A stretch of 64,000 nucleotides of DNA. Origin: Symbiodinium microadriaticum (Eukaryota; Sar; Dinophyceae; Suessiales; Symbiodiniaceae). Both the position numbers and the translations under genes were made by a program. Shown here in pieces: positions 19,086-28,082 of this stretch (its first letter is position 1; every line of letters starts with the position of its first letter). Location of the stretch: assembly GCA_001939145.1 (NCBI GenBank), contig LSRX01000065.1, forward strand, positions 621,976 to 685,975, read 5' to 3'. Under the pieces are notes generated by a model. That model was not told where the DNA came from, did no database searches, and saw only the letters and a list, made by a program, of their open reading frames with translations.

Positions 19086-19500
19086 TAGGGCATCACTATT
19101 ATCTCGGCTTAAGCTGCAGGGCTTGCACAGAAATGCCCAAGTTCTCCGCCGCAAAGGTTTTGTTGGGGGGTTCTCAGTCGATTGGAATTTAGGTGCTGGA
19201 GTTTAGGGTTTCAAGTTTACGGTTTAGGATCTTCCTCAGCAAACTTCTTACTCGTTGGATTTAGTCGGAGATCTGTGACATGTAGTAGTGTCGCAGGTTT
19301 CGATTGTTGGCTTTACAGGTCAGCGGAGATGAGCCCATTTCGCCACAAACACGGGAGACCCCACCGAAACATCCGTGGATCCAGGTCCGATAACCAAGAC
19401 TGAAGGTGTTCGGGCCAGCTTTTGACCCCACGAGGATCCCAAAAACCCTGCAAGTTTTTGGTTTAGGGTTTAGGGAACACAGATTGCGATGATTATTCAG

Positions 19501-19570
19501 GCCAACAGCATGTTCGCGTTGGCCGGTGAGGCCTTGATGGAGGCCGGGAAGTGTTGGATGTGTACGCAGT
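19501..19570 (+). other. Exon-like repeat X, copy 3
   Basis: After ATTCAG the strand reads ANSMFALAGEALMEAGKCWM. Copy 1 also continues with a similar KPGMC. It is immediately preceded by TTTAGGG-rich sequence. Confidence 0.5.
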
Positions 19571-19635
19571 GCACCATGTTAGAACCCTAAAGTGGTGCTC
19601 CCAGCTTACAATGGCCTGTTTATGCAGGCTCGGTT

Positions 19636-19637
19636 AA

Positions 19638-19673
<36 letters not shown>
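19636..19673. repeat. (TTG)n microsatellite
   Basis: About 12 TTG units. Confidence 0.95.
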
Positions 19674-19675
<2 letters not shown>

Positions 19676-19823
19676 TCATCGCTTTGGTTTTCAGCATGGC
19701 AAGTCTACTTCAGTTCTCATGTCTGGGATTCCTGATAAACCATACCCACCCTAGGCCCCAGCCGTCAAGCCTAAAACCCGCAAGCCCTCAACTCCCTAAG
19801 CCCATATTCGTTGATTGTTTGAG

Positions 19824-19946
19824 ACCCAGACCGACGGAAGGATCTTAAAAGTAGATCCCCTAATTTGGGACCCTATACTACTAAGGGGTACTTTAAAGGA
19901 ACCCTCTTAGGGGATCTATTTTTCAGATCCTTCCGGTGGTCTGGGG
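19824..19946 (+). repeat. Foldback element, family I copy 1
   Basis: Arms CCCAGACCGACGGAAGGATC and GATCCTTCCGGTGGTCTGGG. The asymmetric centre reads TTTGGGACCCTATACTACTA. Confidence 0.85.
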
Positions 19947-20011
19947 AGCGGACCCATAGCCATCCGCAGCGGGTGATGGAATCTTCACGAGCCCTTGGTC
20001 ACCGGTCTATA

Positions 20012-20112
20012 TGGGTAGTTCTCTAAAATTAGGGTCCGTTTTTAAGTCCCAAAAGTAGTACGGCACCTTCTAAAAAGGACCCTAAAAGGGACCCTAATGT
20101 AGAGAACTGCCC
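20012..20112. repeat. Foldback element, family C copy 4
   Basis: ATGGGTAGTTCTCTAAAATT and the inverse TAATGTAGAGAACTGCCCAT around the TAGTACGGCACCTTCTAAA centre. Confidence 0.8.
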
Positions 20113-20118
20113 ATGACA

Positions 20119-20213
20119 TACCTGGGGATCCAAAAAGCCGCTTTGAGGGGTCTACCCTCTAACTTAATGGGTCACAACTACTATTGTGTAGGGTTTGGCG
20201 TCAAAGGTAGCCA
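20119..20213. repeat. Foldback element, family K copy 2
   Basis: TACCTGGGGATCCAAAAAGC then GGTCTACCCTCTAACTTAAT and GTGTAGGGTTTGGCGTCAAAGGTA-type end. It lies six bases after the family C copy. Confidence 0.55.
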
Positions 20214-20342
20214 CTAGGGTTAGAAAAAACTGGCTAAGGTATTTGTCTACAACTGCACTTACTTACTAAGTCCCATGAATCTCCAAGTACGTTACAAAGC
20301 CTGGAGAGATCCTGTAACCATATACTGACTACTCCAGCCGAA

Positions 20343-20462
20343 CCCAGACCAGCGGAAGGATCTGAAAAATAGATCCCTATAGGGGGTTTCTTGAAAGTAC
20401 CCCATAGTAGTATAGGGTCCCAAATCAGGGGGTCTACCTTTTTAGATCCTTCCGGTGGTCTG
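20343..20462 (-). repeat. Foldback element, family I copy 2, opposite orientation
   Basis: Arms CCCAGACCAGCGGAAGGATC and GATCCTTCCGGTGGTCTGG as in copy 1. The centre matches copy 1 only when reverse-complemented (TTTGGGACCCTATACTACTA), so the two copies are inverted relative to each other about 400 bp apart. Confidence 0.85.
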
Positions 20463-20539
20463 GTAAAGCCTCTACATAGAAACTCGGCGAAAGGACACTG
20501 TATGGGCACTTGGACCTGTGGGATAGGACAAGGAGTCCA

Positions 20540-21195
20540 CGTGCTAAACCCTGAGCCCTAGACCCTAATCCCTGAACCCTAAACCCTAATCACTAAACCT
20601 TAAACCCTAATCCCTAAACCCTACTCCCTAAACCCTAATCCCTAAGCCCTAGACCCGAATCCCAAGCCCTAAAGCCGGCTAGGGCATGAGTTGTAGGGAT
20701 TAGGCATACCTTAACCCGAAATTACGTACCTGTTGAAGGACCTGATACAAAGAAATCATAATAAAGAGCCCTATAATCCTAAGCCCGAAATCCTAAACCC
20801 TAAACCCTATAAGCTACAACAAGGCAGGATGTCTACGATCTGGTGTCTAGGTATACTTTAGCCTTTCCTGTGTCAAAAGCCGTAGGCCTCAAAGTTTGTA
20901 AACTCCACAGCAGGGTGTAGGATACGAGGTATATGATAGTTTTTCCGGCCTTGAAAGGCGCTGTCGTATCAAGTCCCTAAACCCCGATCCCTGAGCCCCT
21001 CATCCCTTATCCCTGTCCCCTCATCCCTAAACCGTTTAGCCTAAACCCTACATCCCTAAACCCTAGTCCCTAAACCCAATCCCGTGATCTCCAGACCCTA
21101 TGGATCAACCCTAAGCCCCTAAGCCCTAGACCCTGACCCGAATTCCTTAATCCCTAGACCCTATAAGCCCTAGGCCTTAAACCCTTGGCACATCA
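20540..21195. repeat. CCCTAAA/CCCTAATC telomere-like arrays
   Basis: CCCTAATCCCTAAACC units at 20545-20680 and 20965-21190. Unique sequence at 20690-20960 has no gene signal. Confidence 0.8.
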
Positions 21196-21199
21196 CCGT

Positions 21200-21345
21200 T
21201 CATCTTGGATGACACAGCGAGCATCAGCACTCACCAGCAGAAGAGGATCAAGTTGCCAGCTGGGCAGTGCTACCAAGCAGTACCTGTTTGTGCCGGAGTG
21301 ATGATCGACACGCACTGTGCTAACTACGTCGCAGACCCACAAGGT
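21200..21345 (+). other. Exon-like island ended by a foldback element
   Basis: The frame reads DDTASISTHQQKRIKLPAGQ, then CYQAVPVCAGVMIDTHCANY and VADPQG, in sequence without telomere words. The island ends in ACAAG|GTA exactly where the family B element starts. With the element removed the junction is CAAG|GTACGTGC, a good 5' splice-site match. Protein not recognised. Confidence 0.35.
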
Positions 21346-21346
21346 A

Positions 21347-21457
21347 CCCAAAGACTCCAATCTCCCTTGATTAAGGAATATGCCTTAAATCATGTTAGGG
21401 ATCCTACTATATAGTTTAAGGTGTATTCCTTAATTAAGGGATATTGGAGTCTCCGGG
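21347..21457. mobile_element. Foldback element, family B copy 2, TA duplication
   Basis: CCCAAAGACTCCAATCTCCC ... GATATTGGAGTCTCCGGG, flanked by TA at 21345-21346 and 21458-21459. The arms include the TTAATTAAGGAATA block of the family. Confidence 0.8.
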
Positions 21458-21550
21458 TACGTGCACGCCTGGAGATGAAAACTTACACAGCCGGCGGAGG
21501 GCAGTTGCGATTCAGCGCTCGCTCGCCTGCCGCTGGAAGAGCATTACCCG

Positions 21551-21627
21551 AACCCTCCAGGTACCTACTATAGAGGGTACTAGGGCCTCTAGTACCCTAT
21601 ATAGTAGGTACCTGGGGGGTTAGGGTT
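21551..21627. mobile_element. Foldback element, family F copy 1, TTA duplication
   Basis: The palindrome AACCCTCCAGGTACCTACTA ... TAGTAGGTACCTGGGGGGTT has a short CTAGGGCCTCTAG centre. Taking CCCGAACCCTCC...GGTTAGGG as the ends, TTA lies on each side. Confidence 0.8.
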
Positions 21628-21639
21628 ACAGGGTGCATA

Positions 21640-22145
21640 ATGAATCAGATGCAGGGAGAATTGACAGTGGTCGTGTCAGGAAGATGGGTCAGCAGTGTTG
21701 GAGCTCATGCAAAGGAAGTTTGTGGGGTGCAGATTTGCCCAGCAAGCCAGAGGAGGGTTGATGCCTGGATGTGCCGTCTGGGCGGATGTGGAGCCTGATC
21801 CTTTATGGTCCTTTCGACTTGAGACGTAAGAAGACTGCAGGGTCGGAAAAAGGTGCTAAAAACCAATCCTTGTCAAAGTCCAAAGGACATCGAAGAGATC
21901 GGCACGGTGGTACAAGGAGGGATGACTGTGGAGGACGAGGACTGAACCCTTCCAAGAGGTATGGCACGAGAGTAATAATGGTAGTAATAGTGACGATCGT
22001 AAAACGAATACGAAGGAGAAGAACAAAAACAGTGACACAAAGAGTAAGAATACTAATACAGGTGACGATAATATCCTTAGCGAAAAGGGTTGATAATGAT
22101 CGCAGGAAACGCAATACGAGTTCACAGTTCAATAAGCTTAGGTTG
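21640..22145 (+). other. Purine-rich unique sequence
   Basis: From about 21825 the plus strand is strongly purine- and A-rich. One frame reads as low-complexity Asn/Lys/Asp (NGSNSDDRKTNTKEKNKNSD); others are basic. It could be a low-complexity coding stretch or simply biased non-coding DNA. No family recognised. Confidence 0.3.
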
Positions 22146-22171
22146 TAAACTTATCCATAAGTGTAATGGTC

Positions 22172-22195
22172 GCAACAACAACAACAACAACAACA

Positions 22196-22275
<80 letters not shown>

Positions 22276-22276
22276 A
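22172..22276. repeat. (CAA)n-(CTA)n triplet satellite
   Basis: About 8 CAA followed by about 25 CTA units, uninterrupted. The six open frames across it are homopolymer artefacts. Confidence 0.97.
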
Positions 22277-22764
22277 TTGAACGTAGCAATAACAATGTCT
22301 AGACCCCAGACAACAGCACACACTGCATGCTCCAAGAGCCTAAACCCTGTTCAATGTAAGGGTTGGTAACGCAACTCACAAGGTATTTTGCTTGACGCTT
22401 CAGGGTTGTCAGAATAAATGCGTCACGGTATTAGGGTTGATATGTCCGGATTCCCGGTTGTTGCCGTTCTTTTTTGTTGTTGAACCAGGTTGCATTCGGG
22501 CTCGTCACAGTGTGGTATGCGGACGTCATGGGTGCTGGTCGCATCTTTCGATTCCCAGGCTTGATTTTAGGCATGGCGGTCCTTGCTTTGTCCTTGGGTG
22601 GGTCGAAAGTGTTTTTTGGTTGATAAGATGTAACCCCCTAAGCCCTACACCCAATCCGCGCTTACCGTAGTATCTAATGGCCTCCTGTTTTGTACGCACA
22701 AGGTGCTGCGAAGGTTTTGACCCTGCATCCGCACCTTATTTGGTAGGTCCCGTGGCCAGGTTCC

Positions 22765-23075
22765 CATATTGACATAGGGTTTCGATAGCACTAACTTTTC
22801 TGAAAGGAAGCGCTTCAGAACTATCGAACCGCTGCGTTTTCCGATAATGAGGACAGCGGAGCGCGGTTCGATAGCACCAAATGTTCTGAAGGGATTCCTG
22901 TCAGACATTTGCTGCTATCGAACCGCTGCACTGCTGTGTTATTCAGTCATCCATTGCAAATAATTACTGACAACAAACAGGGGCGGCTCGATAGCACTAA
23001 TTTTAGTTTGAAAGGAAGCCCTTCATAAAATTGGGTTTTATCGAGCAGCCTCGTTTTCCGACAATGAGGACAGCG
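22765..23075. repeat. Cluster of three GGTTCGATAGCA foldback units (family M)
   Basis: The motif TCGATAGCAC.AA followed by TTCTGAAAGGAAG/GGGATTCC..TCAGA and ATCGAACCGCTGC occurs at 22778-22835, 22867-22930 and, as CTCGATAGCACTAATTTTAG, at 22987-23055. Between units lies TTTTCCGATAATGAGGACAG, also repeated at 23053. Each unit can fold through the CGGTTCGATAG / CTATCGAACCG arms. Confidence 0.8.
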
Positions 23076-23089
23076 AAACGCGGTTTGCG

Positions 23090-23380
23090 TGAGGAGGGGA
23101 GGTGAGGAGGGCCTGGGTGGGTGTGGGGGGCCTGGCTGGGCGGACCTTGCTTTGGGCCGGCCCCCCTTAAGGGTGTTGTGGGGGTTCTGAGGCTGGGGGC
23201 TGGGGGCCGTGCCTCCAAGCGCTAGAGTGGTGTTATAAGAAAGTACTAGTATCGCTACCTTACCTGGAACCCTAGCTGTTCTGCCCCACGATCCCTTTAG
23301 TGAACACATACCGCTTTCAGCGGATCCCTCAGGAAACCCTAGAAAAACCAGGTAACCCCTTCGACGCTGAACCCTGAACA
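23090..23380. other. G-rich unique stretch
   Basis: 23090-23210 is strongly G/purine-rich (GGAGGGGAGGTGAGGAGGGC). The opposite strand would read Pro-rich. I see no supported gene. Confidence 0.35.
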
Positions 23381-23384
23381 CCCC

Positions 23385-24035
23385 TGAGCCCCTAATTAAA
23401 CCCCTAAACTAAAAACCCCGAAGCCCCCAAGACCCCAAACGCCGAAATACTAAGCCCCTAAGTCATATGCTAAAATCCGACCCTGAACCCAAACCTCCGC
23501 ACCCTAAACCCTAAACCCCACACCCCAAACCTTAAGCCATAACTAAACCGTAAACCCCAAACCCTAAACCTTAAGCCCTAAACCCTAAACACCAAACCCT
23601 AAACCTTCAGCGCCGTAAACCCGACACCCCACACCCTCATTCCTAAAGGTTAAGCCAGGAAGTTGGAACACCTCATGCCCTTAAGGTAAAGTCTACGGGA
23701 TCCAAGCACTAATCATCCTAAAGTCATGTTCCAGCTTCCTGGGAAACACCATAAATCCCTAAGGGTCCAAGTACCCAAATAGTGGTCCAAAAACCCTTCA
23801 GAGTATGGATTTTGGACCTGAAACCTTACCCCTAAACCCTAAACCCTAAACCTTAAACCCTAAACCCTAAACTCTAAACCTTAAACCCTAAACTCTAAAC
23901 CGTGCTCGGACTCTCTGGGAATTGAGCCTTTGCAGGACAGTAGCGAGGCGGAGTCTCCCAGGCCAGAAGGGGCTTCGGGTTTAGGGTTTCAGGGCTTAGG
24001 GTTTAGGTTTAGGGTTTAGGGTTTAGGTTTCTGTA
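23385..24035. repeat. CCCTAAA arrays, then a switch to TTTAGGG
   Basis: CCCTAAA/CCCCAAAC units at 23390-23650 and 23820-23900; TTTAGGG at 23975-24032. At 23650-23780 AGGAAGTTGGAACACCTCAT faces ATGTTCCAGCTTCCTGGGAA, a further imperfect foldback. Confidence 0.75.
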
Positions 24036-24039
24036 AGGG

Positions 24040-24900
24040 TACTGGGCCTGGGTTCAAGGGTTTAGAGACTTCTTGTAGGTGCTTAGGGTTTCGTTTATAG
24101 GATTCGGTTTTTGGTGGTTGCCATGACGTGGTCAAAGACCCTACGTGTTATGGGGTTCCTTCAAACGATATCATTCTTGCTGGGTTTTTGGGGCAGCGCT
24201 TAGGTTCCTCTTCTTGGACCTTGTTGTGCAGGTCCAGTGCAGGTCCCTATTTTGTGTCTCCTACTCCTACGTTTGGAAACCCCTCAACCCTCATTCATTT
24301 ACCACGAATTATATACGAGATTGTGCAATCACAAGTCGATGTCTCCCATGTCCTATGACTCCTATGCGCAAAACGGCAAATGCTGCTGCATGCGAGGCCT
24401 TGAGAATCCATGTGGGATAACTTCCCCATGTAGTGATTTATGTAACAAAAGACTATAGTAGGATTTACCCCCAACCCTGTTCGAACATATTACTTAAGGC
24501 CCCTATAGTATGCACGATATTTCGGCACGCCGTGGAGGTGCAGGTTACTCCCATAGTCCCTGAATCCCACTTCCAAAGCCCTGAAGTCTACATCCGCTTA
24601 GAGTTTAGGGTTTAGGTACCCCCCCCAAACCCAATGCCCTAAAAGCATGAACCCCCAAACGATCAAAACCCTGCAACCTTGAACCCGGAAACCCGCAACC
24701 CCTAAGACTTATTGAAAACCCTCCTCCGTAAACCGTGAAGCTATTGACATCTCTTGACCTCTCCGCACATACCCCTTTTACAGACCCATCAACACTTGCA
24801 AGGCTCCGTAGAACTCAAAACCCGTACCGGAGGGCTCCAAGTATACAAATTACCTACTGCGGGGGTCTAAAATTTATAGCAAAAAGTACTATCGGGTGCC
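24040..24900. other. Unassigned, few telomere words
   Basis: Several 60-90 codon frames overlap in all plus frames between 24128 and 24615 without recognisable motifs. CCCTAAA words reappear at 24900. Confidence 0.4.
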
Positions 24901-24914
24901 CAGGGTTAATCTTA

Positions 24915-25045
24915 AAAACCCTAAACCCTGTAAGGCCTAAACCCTAAACTCTAAACGCTGACCCTAACCCTAAACCCTGACCCTAAACCCTAAACCCTGA
25001 CCCTAAACCCTAAACCCTGACCCTAAACCCTCTAAAACAAAAGAA
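24915..25045. repeat. CCCTAAACCCTGA array
   Basis: The 20-bp period CCCTAAACCCTAAACCCTGA is repeated about four times at 24957-25030. Confidence 0.85.
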
Positions 25046-25065
25046 AGCACCTCACCCCCCTTGAG

Positions 25066-25155
25066 GCCGATGCTCCCGAAGGCCGCGGCGGCCGCCAAAG
25101 CGGCGGCCTCCGCGCCTAAGGCACCTCCCACAACGACGGACGCCAAAAAGGTCGG
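25066..25155 (+). other. Exon-like repeat Y-like, copy 3 (Ala/Lys-rich)
   Basis: After TTGAG the strand reads MLPKAAAAAKAAASAPKAPP then TTTDAKKVG, very GC-rich. It is compositionally like Y copies (PKA..AKA..PK) but more expanded, so the relationship is tentative. Confidence 0.35.
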
Positions 25156-25156
25156 G

Positions 25157-25345
25157 GGTTTAGGGGTTTATAGGGTTTTGGGTTTAGAGTCTAGTGTTTA
25201 GGATTTAGGGGTTCAGGGTTTTAGGGTTTAGGGTTTAGGGGTTTATAGGGTTTTGGGTTTAGAGTCTAGTGTTTAGGATTTAGGGGTTCAGGGTTTTAGG
25301 GTTTAGGGTTTAGGGGTTTATAGGGTTTTGGGTTTGCGGTCTAGG
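25157..25345. repeat. TTTAGGG array with 75-bp period
   Basis: TAGGGGTTTATAGGGTTTTG begins at 25161, 25236 and 25311; the first two full units are almost identical. Confidence 0.9.
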
Positions 25346-26350
25346 GTTCAGGGGGCTCTGCATGCAGGGGGGTTCCTTTAAGGAATCTATGCCGGGGTCC
25401 CTTTATGGGCTCCTCTAATGAATTTACAAGGGTCCTTAATTCAGTGCTCCTTACAGGGATGTCTAAGAATCCTTTTGACGGTTTCTTTAAGAGCTCCATA
25501 TATGACTTCCTTTCAATCTATGTAAGGCTTCCTTGCAAGGGATCTTTCACTAGGGCTTGGGGCTGCAGGGTCAGGGCTTAGGCTTGTGGGAGTAGTGGTT
25601 TGGGCTTAGCGTTTAGCATGTAGGCTTCTGGGGTCTAGGGTTCAGGGCGTAGGGATGGTTTTCAAGGGCTTTTGGGTTATTGGGTTTAAGGTTTAGGGCT
25701 TAGAGGTCTCACCATCTGTTGTTTAGTAAGTATGGCCACAGAGGCTTCATCGGATTTAGTGCTTCGGCTTTAGTAAGCCCTCCGGGCTGGCTCTTGTAGG
25801 GCTTGGGGCAGGTGTTTCTGGCTGAGGGCTTTCTGTGTTTAGTCAAAGGTTCTGTTTAGGCCATAAAGGGTCATAGGTTTTAGGGTTGTAGGTTTGGGTT
25901 TTAGGCGAAAAGCAGAAAGAACAATACGAAGAAGGGTACCTTCACTCCTGACGGGTAGCCCAGCAAGCCTGGGCCTCGGATTCAGAGTTCAAATCTTCGA
26001 ATACGTAGGGCCCCTAAGCGCTACGCCCTAAACCGTTCAATAAAGTTTTTGTGTTGTTTATTTCGGGTTGTTGAAGTGATGTGTAGGAGGGTTTCATTGT
26101 TTAGTAGATGTTTCGGACGGCTTTAATTACACGAGTCTAAGAGGGTATGCAAGTCCTGTTCAAAGTCCTGCTCAATCGTTTCAACATCTAGTTCCGATTT
26201 CGTGGGGTCCGGGGCCCTAAACCCTAAACCCTGGGGAGGGTAAGGGTGTGTAGGATCTAAACATTTTGAGCATTTCAGCGATCAGCCCAGCAGGTGCGGT
26301 CCATGTTTGGACGGAGCCTCAGTGCAAGTGCGCAGACGCCAGAGTATTCT
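25346..26350. other. Unassigned with scattered TTTAGGG words
   Basis: Many GGGTTCCTTTAAGGAATC-type words and degenerate TTTAGGG. No gene supported. Confidence 0.4.
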
Positions 26351-26353
26351 TTA

Positions 26354-26443
26354 CCCATGGGCCCCTAAGTGGTTCTTTTTTGAGATTATATATTTAGAAT
26401 CCTATAAGGTAATTCCAAAAAAGGAACTACTGGTAAGTATGGG
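26354..26443. mobile_element. Foldback element, family A copy 2
   Basis: CCCATGGGCCCCTAAGTGGT ... AACTACTGGTAAGTATGGGG; the arms are more diverged than in other copies. Confidence 0.7.
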
Positions 26444-26566
26444 GCTCTTACCAAGGCATGCAATAAGAGTGATTGGAGCCTCTCGGCACGATGCATTCGG
26501 GATTCCTGGACGTATCTAGTATATACGATTAATACCTACAAACCCTACAAACCCTATATATATATA

Positions 26567-26957
26567 TATATATACCCTAAACCCTAAACCTTATGTAAGC
26601 CCTAAACCCTAAACCCTATGGGCCTACTAGGCCCCATGGGGCTTCTGCCATAGCGCTTCCAGAGCTACATGAGAGCACGGTATAGGGTTTAGAGGTTTAG
26701 GGTTTTGGGGTTTTGGGTTTCAGGGTTTAGTGCACAGGTTTGGTGTTTGCAGTGAAAACCGGAAGTCTCCTGCAATATACCCATAGGCCTCTAAGTAGTT
26801 CCTTTTTGGGGATTACCTTAGAGGATTCTAAATAGAATCCCAAACAGTAACTACTTAGGGGCCTATGGGTAGATTATAGATGCCTGAGAACAGTGTCCCC
26901 TTACAGTCCCTGAATATGCCAAGGAGTTCTGGGTGTGGAGCCCCCTATCGTTTAAGG
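26567..26957 (+). repeat. 391-bp exact duplication, left copy
   Basis: Identical by eye to 26959-27349, separated only by one N at 26958. It begins at the TATATATACCCTAAACC junction and ends at CGTTTAAGG. See findings for the assembly interpretation. Confidence 0.9.
26780..26869. mobile_element. Foldback element, family A copy 3, TA duplication
   Basis: CCCATAGGCCTCTAAGTAGT ... TACTTAGGGGCCTATGGG, flanked by ATA on the left and TAG on the right. Confidence 0.85.
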
Positions 26958-26958
26958 N

Positions 26959-27349
26959 TATATATACCCTAAACCCTAAACCTTATGTAAGCCCTAAACC
27001 CTAAACCCTATGGGCCTACTAGGCCCCATGGGGCTTCTGCCATAGCGCTTCCAGAGCTACATGAGAGCACGGTATAGGGTTTAGAGGTTTAGGGTTTTGG
27101 GGTTTTGGGTTTCAGGGTTTAGTGCACAGGTTTGGTGTTTGCAGTGAAAACCGGAAGTCTCCTGCAATATACCCATAGGCCTCTAAGTAGTTCCTTTTTG
27201 GGGATTACCTTAGAGGATTCTAAATAGAATCCCAAACAGTAACTACTTAGGGGCCTATGGGTAGATTATAGATGCCTGAGAACAGTGTCCCCTTACAGTC
27301 CCTGAATATGCCAAGGAGTTCTGGGTGTGGAGCCCCCTATCGTTTAAGG
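26959..27349 (+). repeat. 391-bp exact duplication, right copy
   Basis: Offset 392 bp from the left copy with no difference seen. It includes the family A copy at 27172-27261, which should be counted once if the duplication is an artefact. Confidence 0.9.
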
Positions 27350-27445
27350 GTTTTAGGGTTTAGGGTTTGGGGTTTAGGGTTTAGGGTTGAGGGTTTTTAG
27401 GGTTTAGGATTTTAGGGTTTAGGGTTTTAGGGTTTAGGTTTTGAT
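27350..27445. repeat. TTTAGGG telomere-like array
   Basis: TTTTAGGGTTTAGGG units continue directly from the duplicated block. Confidence 0.85.
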
Positions 27446-27889
27446 GCAAGTCTCCGGGATTTAGGCTACACAAACAGGAGCTAAGTCGGGTAAGCTAGCC
27501 GGAAGCCGGAAGCCCCAAATCCAAAGTTCAGAACTACTTAAGCTTTGCGGGTTTGTAAACCCGATAACTTTCAAACGCTCTCTTTCAGAGCCTAAATGCT
27601 GGAAAGGTTTAGCCCAAAAGCCCGACTTGAACGACCATGGGACTTCATAACTCGGGTTACAGCTACATAAGAAGGTAAGTATACGTACAACCCAAAAATA
27701 TCCTCCATTGAGGCGTAGCGATAAACCTCGCTTACTGTTCCCAATGATCCTCCAAGTAAGCCCCCCTAAACCCTAAACTCTAAATCCTAAACCCTAAACC
27801 AGGGTTTTTGGGGTTTCGGGTGCACGTGGAAACCTTGTGGCTCCATGTACTCCAAGCGTAAAGACTTAGGCCTTACAGTACTGTTGATG

Positions 27890-27985
27890 AGATAGCTCCT
27901 GCATTACCTTAAGGACCCCAAACTATGGGAATTATGGTATATATTCCTTAATTATTATGGGTAATGCAAGATTTATACCATAACC
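27890..27985. mobile_element. Foldback element, family G copy 1
   Basis: TGTTGATGAGATAGCTCCTG ... GTAATGCAAGATTTATACCA; centre CCAAACTATGGGAATTATGG. Copies 2 and 3 (32870, 43937) carry the clearer TA flanks. Confidence 0.7.
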
Positions 27986-28082
27986 GTAGTATATACTTTG
28001 GCCTAAAAGTAGTTCTTATAACTACCATGATGAGAAGAAGGTCTCGAACCTCTAGGTCTTAAGCCAACTGCGGTGTGCAAAA

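Noticed and set aside
22090..22369. Poly-Tyr, poly-Val and poly-Thr frames
   Set aside because: All are readings of the (CAA)n-(CTA)n triplet satellite.
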